Shown: in pieces, positions 17,815 through 26,323 of the stretch | How the letters are laid out: every line of letters begins with the position of its first letter | Numbering within the stretch: position 1 is the first letter of the stretch | Assembly (NCBI GenBank): GCA_904418845.1 | Contig: CAJFQC010000011.1 | Coordinates: 1 to 64,000, forward strand | Origin: an uncultured Ruminococcus sp. | Lineage (GTDB): Bacteria; Bacillota; Clostridia; Lachnospirales; Lachnospiraceae | Length of the DNA stretch: 64,000 nt | Direction of reading: 5' to 3' | Notes under the pieces: generated by a model | Databases searched by the model: none | Told to the model about the DNA's origin: nothing | Seen by the model: the letters and a program-made list of their open reading frames with translations, nothing else | Made by a program: the position numbers and the translations under genes

Positions 17815-19164
17815 TTAGCTTCTCCCAAACATCATCTCTATCTTTGTGCCTTTCCCCGGCTCGCTCTCCACACTCACCTTAGCACCGTGCAGCAGCGCTC
17901 CGTGCTTGACGATGGACAGCCCCAGCCCGGTGCCGCCGCGCTCTTTGGAATGGCTCTTATCCACACGGTAAAATCTCTCGAAGATTCTCTCCTGGTGCTC
18001 TTTGGGGATGCCGATCCCATTGTCGGACACACTGACTTTCGGCCCGTCCAGCGTATTTCCCACCCAGACAGTCACCCGTCCGCCTTCATTATTGTATTTG
18101 ACTGCGTTCTCACACACATTGTAGATCATCTCATCTAATATCTGACGGATGCCGTTATAATGTACCGGCTCACCGCTTAATTCCATACGAATATTCTTTT
18201 GGGATGCCTGAGGCGAGAGACGGCTGATGATCTCCCGTGTCAGGTCATAGAGATCTACGTTTTCTTTCTCCAATTCCACAGATTCTTCATCCAGCTTAGA
18301 CAATTTGATAATATCCTCTACCAATGTAATAAGCCTGCGTGCTTCTTTATATACGCGCTCTGAGAATACAGGCACGTCCGCCGGACGCACCATCCCGTTT
18401 TTCATGATCTCCGCGTAACCGGAGATCGAAGTGAGCGGGGTTTTCAGCTCATGGGATACATTTGCCGAAAACTCTTTCCGCATATTGGAGACTGCTTCTT
18501 TTTCCTTATTCTGCTTATCAATGGCTACGAGAAGGGGGGTCAATTCTTCGTAAACCTCATTTTCCAGAGGATGTTCCAAATCCAGTTCATTGATCGGTTT
18601 AATCAGGCGGGCAGTCTGCCACTTTGCCAGCAGCAGTGCGAAGAGCACCATCACGACGGCCAGCGCCCCCATCACAGGAAAAAGTGCCATGCCTGTGCTC
18701 ACTAAGCTGTCTGTCACTTTTGACACCCTCAGCACGCTCCCGTCCTCCAACAGAAGCGCATAATAATACATATCCTTTCCGATGGTAGCAGAATGGCGCA
18801 CTGCCTCACCGCTTCCTTTTGACAGAGCATCTTTTACCTCCTGGCGTCCGGCGTGGTTTTCTGTCGTACTATCTGTGCCATCCGCCCTGCGGGAATCATA
18901 TAGTACCGACCCGTCTGTGCCGATCTGGGTCACTCTTGTCTGAACCTCCACCAAATCCATCTGTTCCAGATACTCTGTACCAGAAATATTGATGGCCGTA
19001 CGAATATATTTTGCCTCCTGCTGCAGCTCCGCCTGAAGGAGTGACAGATTCCGATTGTAGAGGATCACAGACAAGATCGCATAAGAAAGCACGAGGGCTG
19101 CCGCAAGGATAACCATCATGCTCTTTTGTATCTTCCATCTTATGCTGGTGCGGTTCTTTTTCAT
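17815..19164 (-). CDS. phoR: Phosphate-regulon sensor histidine kinase PhoR-like
   Basis: Membrane sensor kinase, 449 residues. First membrane segment residues 14-35 (MMVILAAALVLSYAILSVILY), extracytoplasmic domain with a degenerate PAS-like fold, second segment around 155-180 (MALFPVMGALAVVMVLFALLLA), phospho-acceptor SHELKTPLTSISGYAEI (about residue 235), N box YNVCENAVKYN, and GTGLGLSIV near the end. Overlaps the regulator gene by four bases (ATGA). Position after pstSCAB-phoU and the regulator makes the phosphate role likely. Confidence 0.9.
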   Translation of the reverse strand: MKKNRTSIRWKIQKSMMVILAAALVLSYAILSVILYNRNLSLLQAELQQEAKYIRTAINISGTEYLEQMDLVEVQTRVTQIGTDGSVLYDSRRADGTDSTTENHAGRQEVKDALSKGSGEAVRHSATIGKDMYYYALLLEDGSVLRVSKVTDSLVSTGMALFPVMGALAVVMVLFALLLAKWQTARLIKPINELDLEHPLENEVYEELTPLLVAIDKQNKEKEAVSNMRKEFSANVSHELKTPLTSISGYAEIMKNGMVRPADVPVFSERVYKEARRLITLVEDIIKLSKLDEESVELEKENVDLYDLTREIISRLSPQASQKNIRMELSGEPVHYNGIRQILDEMIYNVCENAVKYNNEGGRVTVWVGNTLDGPKVSVSDNGIGIPKEHQERIFERFYRVDKSHSKERGGTGLGLSIVKHGALLHGAKVSVESEPGKGTKIEMMFGRS

Positions 19165-19835
19165 GCGTTCCCTCCAACACGGTAACCCACGCCTCTCACA
19201 GTGCGGATGATCTCGCCTTTCTCACCTAATTTCTGGCGCAGGGTACGGATGTGCACATCCACAGTCCTTGTCTCTCCGTCAAAGTCATACCCCCATATAT
19301 CCGCGAGAAGCTGGTCTCTCGTCAAAACGATGCCCTGGTTGCGCATCAGCTTCTCTAACAGCTCAAACTCTTTAAGGGTCAGGGCGACAGCCTTTCCATC
19401 CACTGTAACCTCATGCTTCTTGACATTGACATGGACACCGGATATTTCCATATCGATCCGTTCTTCTGTTCTGACGCTTCTTCTTAAAACCGCCTTGATA
19501 CGGGAGACCAGTTCCATGATGCCAAAAGGCTTTGTCACATAGTCGTCCGCCCCTGAATCAAGTCCCACAACTTTGTCATATTCCGAGCCCTTTGCCGTTA
19601 CCATAATCACCGGAATATTCTTGGTCTTTGCGGACGATTTTAACCTCTTTAACAGTTCCAGTCCATCCTCTCCCGGAAGCATGATATCAAGCAGGATAAG
19701 CTCCGGCGTTTCAAATGCCAGAGCCTCCATAAATGCAGGGCCATCCGCAAATCCTTTCGCTTTAAGCCCGGTTGTTTCCAATGTATAGATCACAAGTTCC
19801 CGGATGTTGTCGTCATCCTCCACGCAAAATACCAT
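19161..19835 (-). CDS. phoP: Phosphate-regulon response regulator PhoP/PhoB-like
   Basis: OmpR/PhoB-family regulator, 224 residues: receiver domain with VEDDD acidic pocket, phospho-acceptor Asp near residue 49 (LILLDIMLPGEDGLELL), Lys near residue 98 (YVTKPFGIMELVSR), and a C-terminal winged helix (LTLKEFELLEKLMRNQGIVLTR, TVDVHIRTLRQKLG). AAGGAG lies ten bases before the ATG. Downstream of phoU, overlapping phoR. It would bind direct repeats such as those upstream of pstS. Confidence 0.92.
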   Translation of the reverse strand: MVFCVEDDDNIRELVIYTLETTGLKAKGFADGPAFMEALAFETPELILLDIMLPGEDGLELLKRLKSSAKTKNIPVIMVTAKGSEYDKVVGLDSGADDYVTKPFGIMELVSRIKAVLRRSVRTEERIDMEISGVHVNVKKHEVTVDGKAVALTLKEFELLEKLMRNQGIVLTRDQLLADIWGYDFDGETRTVDVHIRTLRQKLGEKGEIIRTVRGVGYRVGGNA

Positions 19836-19851
19836 ATTTCCCGTACTCCTT

Positions 19852-20505
19852 TTATATAGCGCTGTCCTTGTGTACGCCTGTGATAGAGAACTCTACCCAC
19901 TCGGCAATGTTCGTCGCGTGATCTCCGATACGCTCCAGATATTTTGTCACCATGATAAGGTCAAAAATCCGTTTTCCGTTCTTGCCCTTCTCTTCCTTGA
20001 TGAACTCAATCATCTCATCGCGGACTTCCTCAAAGTATTTATCCACTCCGTCGTCCGCTTCCATAACGCTGCGCGCAAGCTCAAGATCCCTGTTTACATA
20101 TGCATCTACGCTGTTGCGCACCATACGGCTTACTTCAGAAGCCATGGTTCCGATCACATGGATCTCCTCGGCTGCATTGCTGCCGGAGGAAATAATAATC
20201 TCCGCAATATCCGCTGTCTGGTCTCCGATACGCTCCATGTCCGTAATCATTTTCAGCGCCGCAGATATTCTTCTTAAGTCCTTCGCAACCGGCTGCTGCT
20301 GAAGAAGAAGCTTTAAGCAAAGTCTCTCTATATCCTTTTCGCACTGATCAATCTCCTCATCCTCAGAGATAACCAACTTTGCCTCCTCGATACTTCCATG
20401 CTTGAGTGCGTCTGTCGCCTTGGAGATCGCCGCCTCACAAAGTTCTCCCATATGTGTAAGCTGTTTATCCAAAAAATGAAGCTGTTCATCGAATTTATTA
20501 CGCAT
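19852..20505 (-). CDS. phoU: Phosphate transport regulator PhoU
   Basis: Cytoplasmic PhoU protein of 217 residues, made of two related three-helix bundles with the metal-binding type motifs EEIDQCEKDIERLCLKLLL (first repeat) and ADDGVDKYFEEVRDEMIEFI (second repeat). PhoU links the state of the Pst transporter to PhoR and prevents excess phosphate uptake. It starts three bases after pstB and is followed by the regulator pair, so transport and control are one transcript. Confidence 0.93.
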   Translation of the reverse strand: MRNKFDEQLHFLDKQLTHMGELCEAAISKATDALKHGSIEEAKLVISEDEEIDQCEKDIERLCLKLLLQQQPVAKDLRRISAALKMITDMERIGDQTADIAEIIISSGSNAAEEIHVIGTMASEVSRMVRNSVDAYVNRDLELARSVMEADDGVDKYFEEVRDEMIEFIKEEKGKNGKRIFDLIMVTKYLERIGDHATNIAEWVEFSITGVHKDSAI

Positions 20506-20508
20506 AAT

Positions 20509-21258
20509 TTAACCAAACCTCCCTGTGATATAATCTTCTGTCCTCTTATCCGACGGGATAGAGAACAATTTCTCTGTATCATTGTATTCCACGACCTCGC
20601 CAAGGAGGAAGAAAGCGGTATTATCAGACACACGGACAGCCTGCTGCATGTTGTGCGTAACCATGACAATAGTATAGTCTTTTTTCAGTTCCATCGCAAG
20701 GTCTTCTATCTTGGAAGTCGAGATCGGGTCAAGAGCTGAAGTGGGCTCATCCATCAAGAGAACTTCCGGTTCTACTGCCAGCGCTCTTGCGATACAGAGC
20801 CTCTGCTGCTGCCCGCCGGACATGCCGAGAGCGCTCTTTTTCAGACGATCCTTACACTCCTCCCATATCGCCGCGCTTCTAAGCGATTTCTCCACGATAT
20901 CGTCCAGCTTTGCCTTGGAACGGATACCATGTGTTCTCGGTCCAAAGGCGATGTTGTCATAAATGCTCATGGGGAACGGATTGGGCTTCTGAAATACCAT
21001 TCCCACACGTTTTCTTAACAGGTTTACATCCATACCCTTGAAAATATTCTGTCCGTCCAGTTCGATGGAGCCTTCGATACGGCATCCTTCCACCAGATCG
21101 TTCATACGATTGATGGATTTTAAAAGCGTGGACTTTCCGCAGCCGGAAGGTCCGATAAACGCGGTGATCCTGTTCGCCTCTATCTCCAGATTTACGTTTT
21201 TAAGGGCTTTGAAATCCCCATAAAATAAATCAAGATTTTTAATACTGATCTTTCCCAT
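20509..21258 (-). CDS. pstB: Phosphate ABC transporter ATPase PstB
   Basis: ATPase of the high-affinity phosphate importer, 249 residues. Walker [20 protein letters not shown] (about residue 35; the NRMND continuation is typical of PstB), signature [19 protein letters not shown], Walker [17 protein letters not shown]-loop VTHNMQQA. Works with PstA/PstC in the membrane. 14 bases after pstA. Confidence 0.96.
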   Translation of the reverse strand: MGKISIKNLDLFYGDFKALKNVNLEIEANRITAFIGPSGCGKSTLLKSINRMNDLVEGCRIEGSIELDGQNIFKGMDVNLLRKRVGMVFQKPNPFPMSIYDNIAFGPRTHGIRSKAKLDDIVEKSLRSAAIWEECKDRLKKSALGMSGGQQQRLCIARALAVEPEVLLMDEPTSALDPISTSKIEDLAMELKKDYTIVMVTHNMQQAVRVSDNTAFFLLGEVVEYNDTEKLFSIPSDKRTEDYITGRFG

Positions 21259-21272
21259 TTCTCTTTACCTTT

Positions 21273-22133
21273 CTATGCCTTCGTAAGTTTCTTTGCGATC
21301 ACACTTGACAGTGCATTGATTCCCACTACAAGGACGAGCAGGATAACTGCCGTTGCATATGCCTGATCCATATACAGACCTTCGCTGGATAAGTTATACA
21401 TATGAACAGCCAGCGTACGTCCTGATCCCATGACGCTCGAAGGAATCTGTGCCACAGTCCCGGCTGTATAGATCAGCGCCGCCGTCTCTCCTACAATACG
21501 TCCAATCGCGAGAATGACGCCTGCCAGCACGCCCGGGATCGCAGACGGAAGGACGATACGGAACACTGTGCGCAGCTTCCCCGCCCCCAGTCCGAAGCTT
21601 CCCTCCCGGTACGAATCGGGAACTGCCTTTAAAGCTTCCTCCGTCGTCCTCATGATAAGTGGAAGGATCATGATAGACAGGGTAAATGCGCCTGCCAGGA
21701 GGGAGAAGCCCCATCCCAATGTATTGACGAAGAACAGCATGCCAAACAGACCATATACAATAGAAGGAATACCGGAGAGAGTCTCAGTCGTCAGGCGGAT
21801 AACCCCCACAAATTTATTTCCTCTGTCTGCATACTCTACAAGGAAGATCGCAGAAAAGATTCCGAATGGAACTGCGATCAGCAGGGAGAGCAGAGTCATT
21901 ACGATAGTGTTCACAAGCGCCGGCATGACCGAAGCATTTTCCGAGGAATATTCCCACGCAAACAGAGACGGTTTTAAGTGCGGAACACCATTCATCAGGA
22001 TATATACAATAAGAAAAAGCAGCACTGCAAAGGTAATGACTGCCGCCAACATCACCAGTATCATCATGATAAGAGACCCCGGATGCTTTAAGTATGTCTT
22101 CAGCTTATCGCCGGCTGTTGTTTTATTACTCAT
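21273..22133 (-). CDS. pstA: Phosphate ABC transporter permease PstA
   Basis: Membrane permease, 286 residues with six hydrophobic segments, the first at about residues 20-46 (MILVMLAAVITFAVLLFLIV). The permease loop carries EALKAVPDSYREGSFGLGAGKLRTVFR and the cytoplasmic LSGIPSIVYGLFG motif characteristic of PstA/PstC. Overlaps pstC by eight bases, so translation is coupled. Confidence 0.94.
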   Translation of the reverse strand: MSNKTTAGDKLKTYLKHPGSLIMMILVMLAAVITFAVLLFLIVYILMNGVPHLKPSLFAWEYSSENASVMPALVNTIVMTLLSLLIAVPFGIFSAIFLVEYADRGNKFVGVIRLTTETLSGIPSIVYGLFGMLFFVNTLGWGFSLLAGAFTLSIMILPLIMRTTEEALKAVPDSYREGSFGLGAGKLRTVFRIVLPSAIPGVLAGVILAIGRIVGETAALIYTAGTVAQIPSSVMGSGRTLAVHMYNLSSEGLYMDQAYATAVILLVLVVGINALSSVIAKKLTKA

Positions 22134-23019
22134 GGTCTGTCCTCCTCTTCAGCAGGGCAACGCTGAAATTGATGATCAGGATGAACACAAACAGGACCAC
22201 GCCCGTTGCGATCAGAGCCTCCCTGTGGAGCCCGGTAGCATAACCCATCTCGATTACGATATTTCCCGTCAGTGTACGTATTCCCTCAAGAATAGTTTCC
22301 GCGAACCTCGGCTGGTTCCCGGCAATCATGATGACTGCCATGGTCTCTCCGACGGCGCGTCCGATGCCAAGGACGATCCCCGCGATCACACCGGACTTCG
22401 CCGCCGGGATGATGATGCGGAAGATGCTTCTCTCCTTTGTTGCTCCCAGAGCCAGCGCTCCTTCATAATAATGAGACGGCACCGCCCGCATGGCACTCTC
22501 TGTCGTACCTATGATAGTCGGCAGGATCATCATGCCCAGGATCAAAGAGGTGGTCAGGATACTGTTTCCGTCTCCCGCTTTCTCTACCACTCCCGCCGCG
22601 CGCAGGTTTTGTCCCATCTGACGGATGATCGGCACAACGACCACAAGACCGAAGAAACCGTATACAACGGACGGAATACCTGCCAGAAGCTCAGTGGCAG
22701 CCTTAAGAGGTCTGTAGATCTGTTTCGGACAGTACATCGCCATGAAAACGGATGTGAGAATTCCGATCGGCACGCCGATGACGATGGCCCCTGCCGTCAC
22801 ATAGAGGCTTCCCACGATCATAGTGGATATCCCGAACAGATTATTTCCCGGACGCCAAATATCCCCCGTGATAAATTTTACAAATCCGATCTCTCTCATC
22901 GCAGGGATTCCGTTTGCAAACAAAAAGATGCAGATGAGAGCCACCGCTAATATGGAAGCACATGCAGCAATAAAAAATACGACGCGCATGATTTTCTCAG
23001 TCAATGCTTTTGATTTCAT
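22126..23019 (-). CDS. pstC: Phosphate ABC transporter permease PstC
   Basis: Membrane permease, 297 residues. Hydrophobic segments start at about residue 12 (VVFFIAACASILAVALICIFLF); the LLAGIPSVVYGFFGLVVVVP and ESAMRAVPSHYYEGALALGATKE motifs mark the PstC family. AGGAGG precedes the ATG, directly after a hairpin that separates it from pstS. Confidence 0.94.
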   Translation of the reverse strand: MKSKALTEKIMRVVFFIAACASILAVALICIFLFANGIPAMREIGFVKFITGDIWRPGNNLFGISTMIVGSLYVTAGAIVIGVPIGILTSVFMAMYCPKQIYRPLKAATELLAGIPSVVYGFFGLVVVVPIIRQMGQNLRAAGVVEKAGDGNSILTTSLILGMMILPTIIGTTESAMRAVPSHYYEGALALGATKERSIFRIIIPAAKSGVIAGIVLGIGRAVGETMAVIMIAGNQPRFAETILEGIRTLTGNIVIEMGYATGLHREALIATGVVLFVFILIINFSVALLKRRTDHE

Positions 23020-23032
23020 TTTTTCCTCCTAA

Positions 23033-23069
23033 TGAGCCGGGAAGATATATCCTACATCTGCCCGGCTCA
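23033..23069 (-). terminator. Hairpin between pstS and pstC
   Basis: Arms TGAGCCGGG (23033-23041) and CCCGGCTCA (23061-23069) pair perfectly, with an inner AGAT/ATCT. It lacks a long T run and sits immediately before the pstC ribosome site; it likely limits read-through or stabilises the pstS mRNA so that the binding protein is made in excess. Confidence 0.6.
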
Positions 23070-23122
23070 TAAATTCAAAGCGGAAAGTTATTTAAACTCT
23101 GGCTTTTCTGTCGTGTTTCTGA

Positions 23123-24037
23123 CTAGATCGCATCCCATGTTGTAACATCTCCAACATAGATGGACTTCACCTGATCTACTGTCATATCGTCTGTTGTGTT
23201 GTTCAGGTTTACGATCACTGCGATACCGTCTGTAGCGATCACTGTGCCCTCAAGCTGAGCCGCCTCATCCTCTTTCAGTTCTCTGGACGCCATACCGATG
23301 TCATAGCTTCCCTCGATCGCATTTGTCATACCTGTTGTAGAATCTGATGTCTGAAGCTCGATCTTCGCATTCGGGTTCACTGACGCATACGCTTCGATGA
23401 GTTTCTCCATAACCGGAGATACTGAGGAAGATCCGCCGACTACCGCGCTTCCTTCAGGCTGTGTTCCTTCAAATGCTGCAACTTCTGATACCGGGATGTA
23501 TCCCTCTTCTGCTACCACTTCCTGCCCCTCTGTGCTCATAATGAAGTTCATGAAGTCTTTTGCCACCTCGTTGTCAAGCTCCTGCTTCACTGCTACGTTA
23601 AACGGTCTGGAAACTGTGTAGGAACCATTCTCTATATTCTCTGCTGTCGCCTCTGCTCCATCGATCTTAAGAGCCTTCACCTTTGTCTCATCGAGAGAAC
23701 CAAGGGAGATATAACCAATCGCGTACTCATTCTCCGCCACTGTTGTCATCATAACAGATGTGTTGTTTGTGATCTGTGCGTCGAGTGTTGTCATATCAAC
23801 ATCCTCGCCGTCAACCTCCTCAACAACTCCGAACAGCTCTGTAAAAGCGCCTCTTGTACCGGAACCATCCTCACGTGACACAACTGTAATCTGGTTTGAA
23901 GCATCCCATGCTGAAGACGAACCAGCGTCTGATCCAGAACCGCTGTCATCTCCATTGTCACTGCTGCCACATCCAACTACTGCAACTGCCATCATACTTA
24001 CCATAGATAATACCGCGATAAACTTTTTCATTTTCAT
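23123..24037 (-). CDS. pstS: Phosphate-binding lipoprotein PstS, apparently circularly permuted
   Basis: Surface phosphate receptor of the Pst importer, 304 residues from the ATG at 24037 (AAGGAG ten bases upstream). Lipoprotein signal with Cys23 (AVAVVGC), then a Ser/Gly/Asp-rich linker. The order of segments is unusual. Residues 44-62 hold WDASNQITVVSREDGSGTR, which in ordinary PstS is in the middle (E. coli: KWDDEAI... RRADGSGTSF). Residues 199 onward hold VVGGSSSVSPVMEKLIEAY, which is normally the N-terminal phosphate-loop segment, and the protein ends ...SIYVGDVTTWDAI, normally just before the SREDGSGT segment. Both lobes and both phosphate-binding loops are present, so function is likely kept. 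First gene of the pst-pho operon, behind Pho-box-like repeats. Confidence 0.92.
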   Translation of the reverse strand: MKMKKFIAVLSMVSMMAVAVVGCGSSDNGDDSGSGSDAGSSSAWDASNQITVVSREDGSGTRGAFTELFGVVEEVDGEDVDMTTLDAQITNNTSVMMTTVAENEYAIGYISLGSLDETKVKALKIDGAEATAENIENGSYTVSRPFNVAVKQELDNEVAKDFMNFIMSTEGQEVVAEEGYIPVSEVAAFEGTQPEGSAVVGGSSSVSPVMEKLIEAYASVNPNAKIELQTSDSTTGMTNAIEGSYDIGMASRELKEDEAAQLEGTVIATDGIAVIVNLNNTTDDMTVDQVKSIYVGDVTTWDAI

Positions 24038-24143
24038 GATCAATAATCTCCTTTTTCGAATTAGGGTTATTATGCCCGGCGAACTTTCCCGCCATGCTAA
24101 CGAATCACTTTTTCCGTCAACGGTATTCATCTTAAAAAAGAAA

Positions 24144-24183
24144 TGTAAAATGTAAAATCAGGCTTATGTTAAATCTGTGTAAA
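24144..24183 (-). promoter_or_regulatory. Pho-box-like repeats upstream of pstS
   Basis: On the minus strand TTTACA (24178-24183) and TTAACA (24167-24172) are spaced exactly 11 bases, the helical spacing of PhoP/PhoB half-sites in Firmicutes; two further TTTACA copies lie at 24151-24156 and 24144-24149. They are 105-145 bases before the pstS start. Control by the PhoP-like regulator of the same operon is inferred. A -10 box could not be assigned with confidence. Confidence 0.65.
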
Positions 24184-24185
24184 AT

Positions 24186-24216
24186 AAGAACCAGGCCTTA
24201 CACAGACCTGGCTCTT
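24186..24216 (-). terminator. glmS terminator
   Basis: Arms AAGAACCAGG (24186-24195) and CCTGGCTCTT (24207-24216) pair with one G-U; on the minus strand the stem is followed by ATTTTAC. About 40 bases past the glmS stop and directly next to the pstS control region. Confidence 0.75.
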
Positions 24217-24253
24217 GGCGCTAAATTTATTTATATGATTAAAAACAGGCTTC

Positions 24254-26092
24254 TCATTCAACCGTTACAGATTTTGCCAGATTCCTTGGCTTATCTACAT
24301 CCAGACCTTTGGCCACGCTCACATAATATCCCATGAGCTGAAGCGGCACGATGGCAAGGCTGGTGGTAAAATACTGCTCTGTCTTGGGGACATAAGCGGA
24401 GAAATCCGCATTATCCTCGATATTATAATTTCCATAAAGCGTCAGCCCCATAAGGTAGGCGCCGCGGCTCTTGGTCTCAACCATGTTGCTCAGCGTCTTC
24501 TCAAAGAGCGCCTGCTGAGTAAGAACGCCTACTACCAGTGTTCCGTCCTCGATCAGACTGATCGTACCATGCTTAAGCTCACCTGCGGCATATGCCTCAG
24601 AATGGATATAGCTGATCTCTTTCATTTTGAGGCTTCCTTCGAGGCTGATGGCAAAATCAATACCACGCCCGATGAAAAAGATGTCCTTCGCGTTAGCATA
24701 TTTGCTCGCAAACCATTGGATACGTTCTTTATCATCCAGTGTCCTCTGAATTTTCTCAGGCAGCCGTTCCAATTCCCCGATCAGTTCTTTATATCTGTCC
24801 TCACTGATGCGTCCTTTGACGAACGCCATCTGTACGGCAAGAAGATATACGGCAATAAGCTGTGTACTATATGCTTTTGTAGTTGCCACGGAAATCTCCG
24901 GCCCTGCATAGGTATAAAGGATATAATCGCTCTCACGGGCAATGCTGGACCCTACTACATTGACGATACCAAGCACCGGCACTCCCTTCTCTTTTGCCAG
25001 ACGCAGGGCGGCAAGGCTGTCTGCCGTCTCTCCGGACTGGGATATCACGATGACCATCGAATTTTTCAAAAGCTTCGGATTCCTGTACCGGAATTCAGAT
25101 GCAAGATCTACCTCAACCGGAACATCCGCCAGTTCTTCCATCACATACTTTGCCACCACACCAACATGATATGCCGATCCGCACGCCACAATATAGATCC
25201 TATCCAGACCTGCAAGCGCCTCGCCTGTAAGCCCTACTTCTGAAAGATCAATCTGCCCGTCTTTTACGTATGCACCTACTGTATCCTGAACTGCTTTCGG
25301 CTGCTCATGGATTTCTTTTAACATGAAATGCTCATACCCGCCCTTTTCCGCAGACTCGGCATCCCATTTGATCTCCACCATTTCTTTGTGGATCTCTTCT
25401 CTGTCAATATTGTAGAAATGGATCTCATCACCGGACAGTTCCGCGATCTCCATATTCCCTATATAATAAACCTGTCTCGTCTGATCAAGGATCGCCGGAA
25501 CATCGGAAGCAATAAGCGCGCCTGCCTCGTTCTTCCCGATGATGAGCGGGCTGTCTTTTCTTGCCGCGAAAAGTTTGCCCGGATAGTCATGGAACAACAC
25601 ACCGAACGCATACGAGCCTCTGATTCGCAGCATAGCGCGCGTCAGTGCTTCAAGCGGGGTCCCTGTCTTTTTATAATAGTAGTCGACCAGCTTTACGGCA
25701 ATCTCTGTATCTGTCTGTGAATAGAATGTATATCCTGATTTAAGGAGCTTTTCCTTTAGTTCCTGATAGTTCTCGATGATCCCGTTATGTACAAGGACAA
25801 CAGACTTATCCTCGGTACAATGCGGATGAGCATTGTTCTCCGACGGCTCTCCGTGAGTAGCCCAGCGTGTATGGCCGATACCGCATGTACCCCGTACCGC
25901 CTTTCCTCCGTCTGTCTTTTCTGACAGGATCTTGAGGCGTCCCTTGGCTCTCACGACCTCTATCTTTCCGTTCTTCTCGTTACGAACGGCGATTCCCGCT
26001 GAATCATATCCTCTGTATTCCAGCTTCTCCAATCCTGAAAGCAGGATCGGCGCTGCCGACTGCTCTCCTACGAAACCTACGATTCCACACAT
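24254..26092 (-). CDS. glmS: Glutamine-fructose-6-phosphate aminotransferase GlmS
   Basis: Makes glucosamine-6-phosphate from fructose-6-phosphate and glutamine, the entry to peptidoglycan amino sugars. 612 residues, the usual length. N-terminal glutaminase domain begins MCGIVGFVG, Cys2 being the nucleophile; RWATHG and HNGIIENY follow. Two SIS domains: first with VACGSAYHVGVVAKY and SQSGETADSLAALR, second with FIGRGIDFAISLEGSLKMKEISYIH; the C-terminus DKPRNLAKSVTVE is canonical. AGGGAGG precedes the ATG. Its 160-base leader contains a terminator-like hairpin; no glmS ribozyme is recognisable. Confidence 0.96.
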   Translation of the reverse strand: MCGIVGFVGEQSAAPILLSGLEKLEYRGYDSAGIAVRNEKNGKIEVVRAKGRLKILSEKTDGGKAVRGTCGIGHTRWATHGEPSENNAHPHCTEDKSVVLVHNGIIENYQELKEKLLKSGYTFYSQTDTEIAVKLVDYYYKKTGTPLEALTRAMLRIRGSYAFGVLFHDYPGKLFAARKDSPLIIGKNEAGALIASDVPAILDQTRQVYYIGNMEIAELSGDEIHFYNIDREEIHKEMVEIKWDAESAEKGGYEHFMLKEIHEQPKAVQDTVGAYVKDGQIDLSEVGLTGEALAGLDRIYIVACGSAYHVGVVAKYVMEELADVPVEVDLASEFRYRNPKLLKNSMVIVISQSGETADSLAALRLAKEKGVPVLGIVNVVGSSIARESDYILYTYAGPEISVATTKAYSTQLIAVYLLAVQMAFVKGRISEDRYKELIGELERLPEKIQRTLDDKERIQWFASKYANAKDIFFIGRGIDFAISLEGSLKMKEISYIHSEAYAAGELKHGTISLIEDGTLVVGVLTQQALFEKTLSNMVETKSRGAYLMGLTLYGNYNIEDNADFSAYVPKTEQYFTTSLAIVPLQLMGYYVSVAKGLDVDKPRNLAKSVTVE

Positions 26093-26142
26093 ACTATTGT
26101 TTCCTCCCTTTCTGCATATCCTGTTATCCGGCTCATATCCGG

Positions 26143-26193
26143 GAAAAAGAAAAAGTGATAAAACCTTCTGTTTCCTTTAGAAAATTTTATCAC
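26143..26193 (-). promoter_or_regulatory. Attenuator-like terminator in the glmS leader
   Basis: Minus-strand arms GTGATAAAA (26193-26185) and TTTTATCAC (26163-26155) form a hairpin followed by TTTTTCTTTTT, a canonical intrinsic terminator, between the glmS promoter and its start codon. Just upstream, TTTTAT-TGAGTG-ATAAAA can form a competing hairpin that would take up the terminator's 5' arm. This suggests regulated read-through; the signal is unknown. Confidence 0.6.
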
Positions 26194-26258
26194 TCAATAA
26201 AACACTCTGATCCCTCTTGCCCCAAAATAAACTTCCCCTCGTTACGATTACGACACAC

Positions 26259-26288
26259 ATAATATCATTTCAGAATACTCTATGTCAA
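26259..26288 (-). promoter_or_regulatory. glmS promoter
   Basis: Minus-strand -35 TTGACA (26283-26288), 18-base spacer, -10 TATTAT (26259-26264) with an upstream TG giving an extended -10. It lies just past the spoVAEB stop and upstream of the leader hairpin, predicting a leader of about 160 bases. Confidence 0.75.
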
Positions 26289-26323
26289 GTCATGCGCTAT
26301 TTCTTTATCCTCATCTCGGTAAA

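Noticed and set aside
21514-22950. Plus-strand open frame of 478 codons antisense to pstA and pstC
   Set aside because: Its residue composition is that of a reversed membrane protein gene, rich in Arg, His and Ser, and it has no start signal. The two permeases on the minus strand explain the region.
26092-26260. glmS ribozyme in the glmS leader
   Set aside because: The core sequence around the cleavage site and the conserved pseudoknot strands were not found by eye; the leader is better described by a terminator hairpin. A model scan could overturn this.
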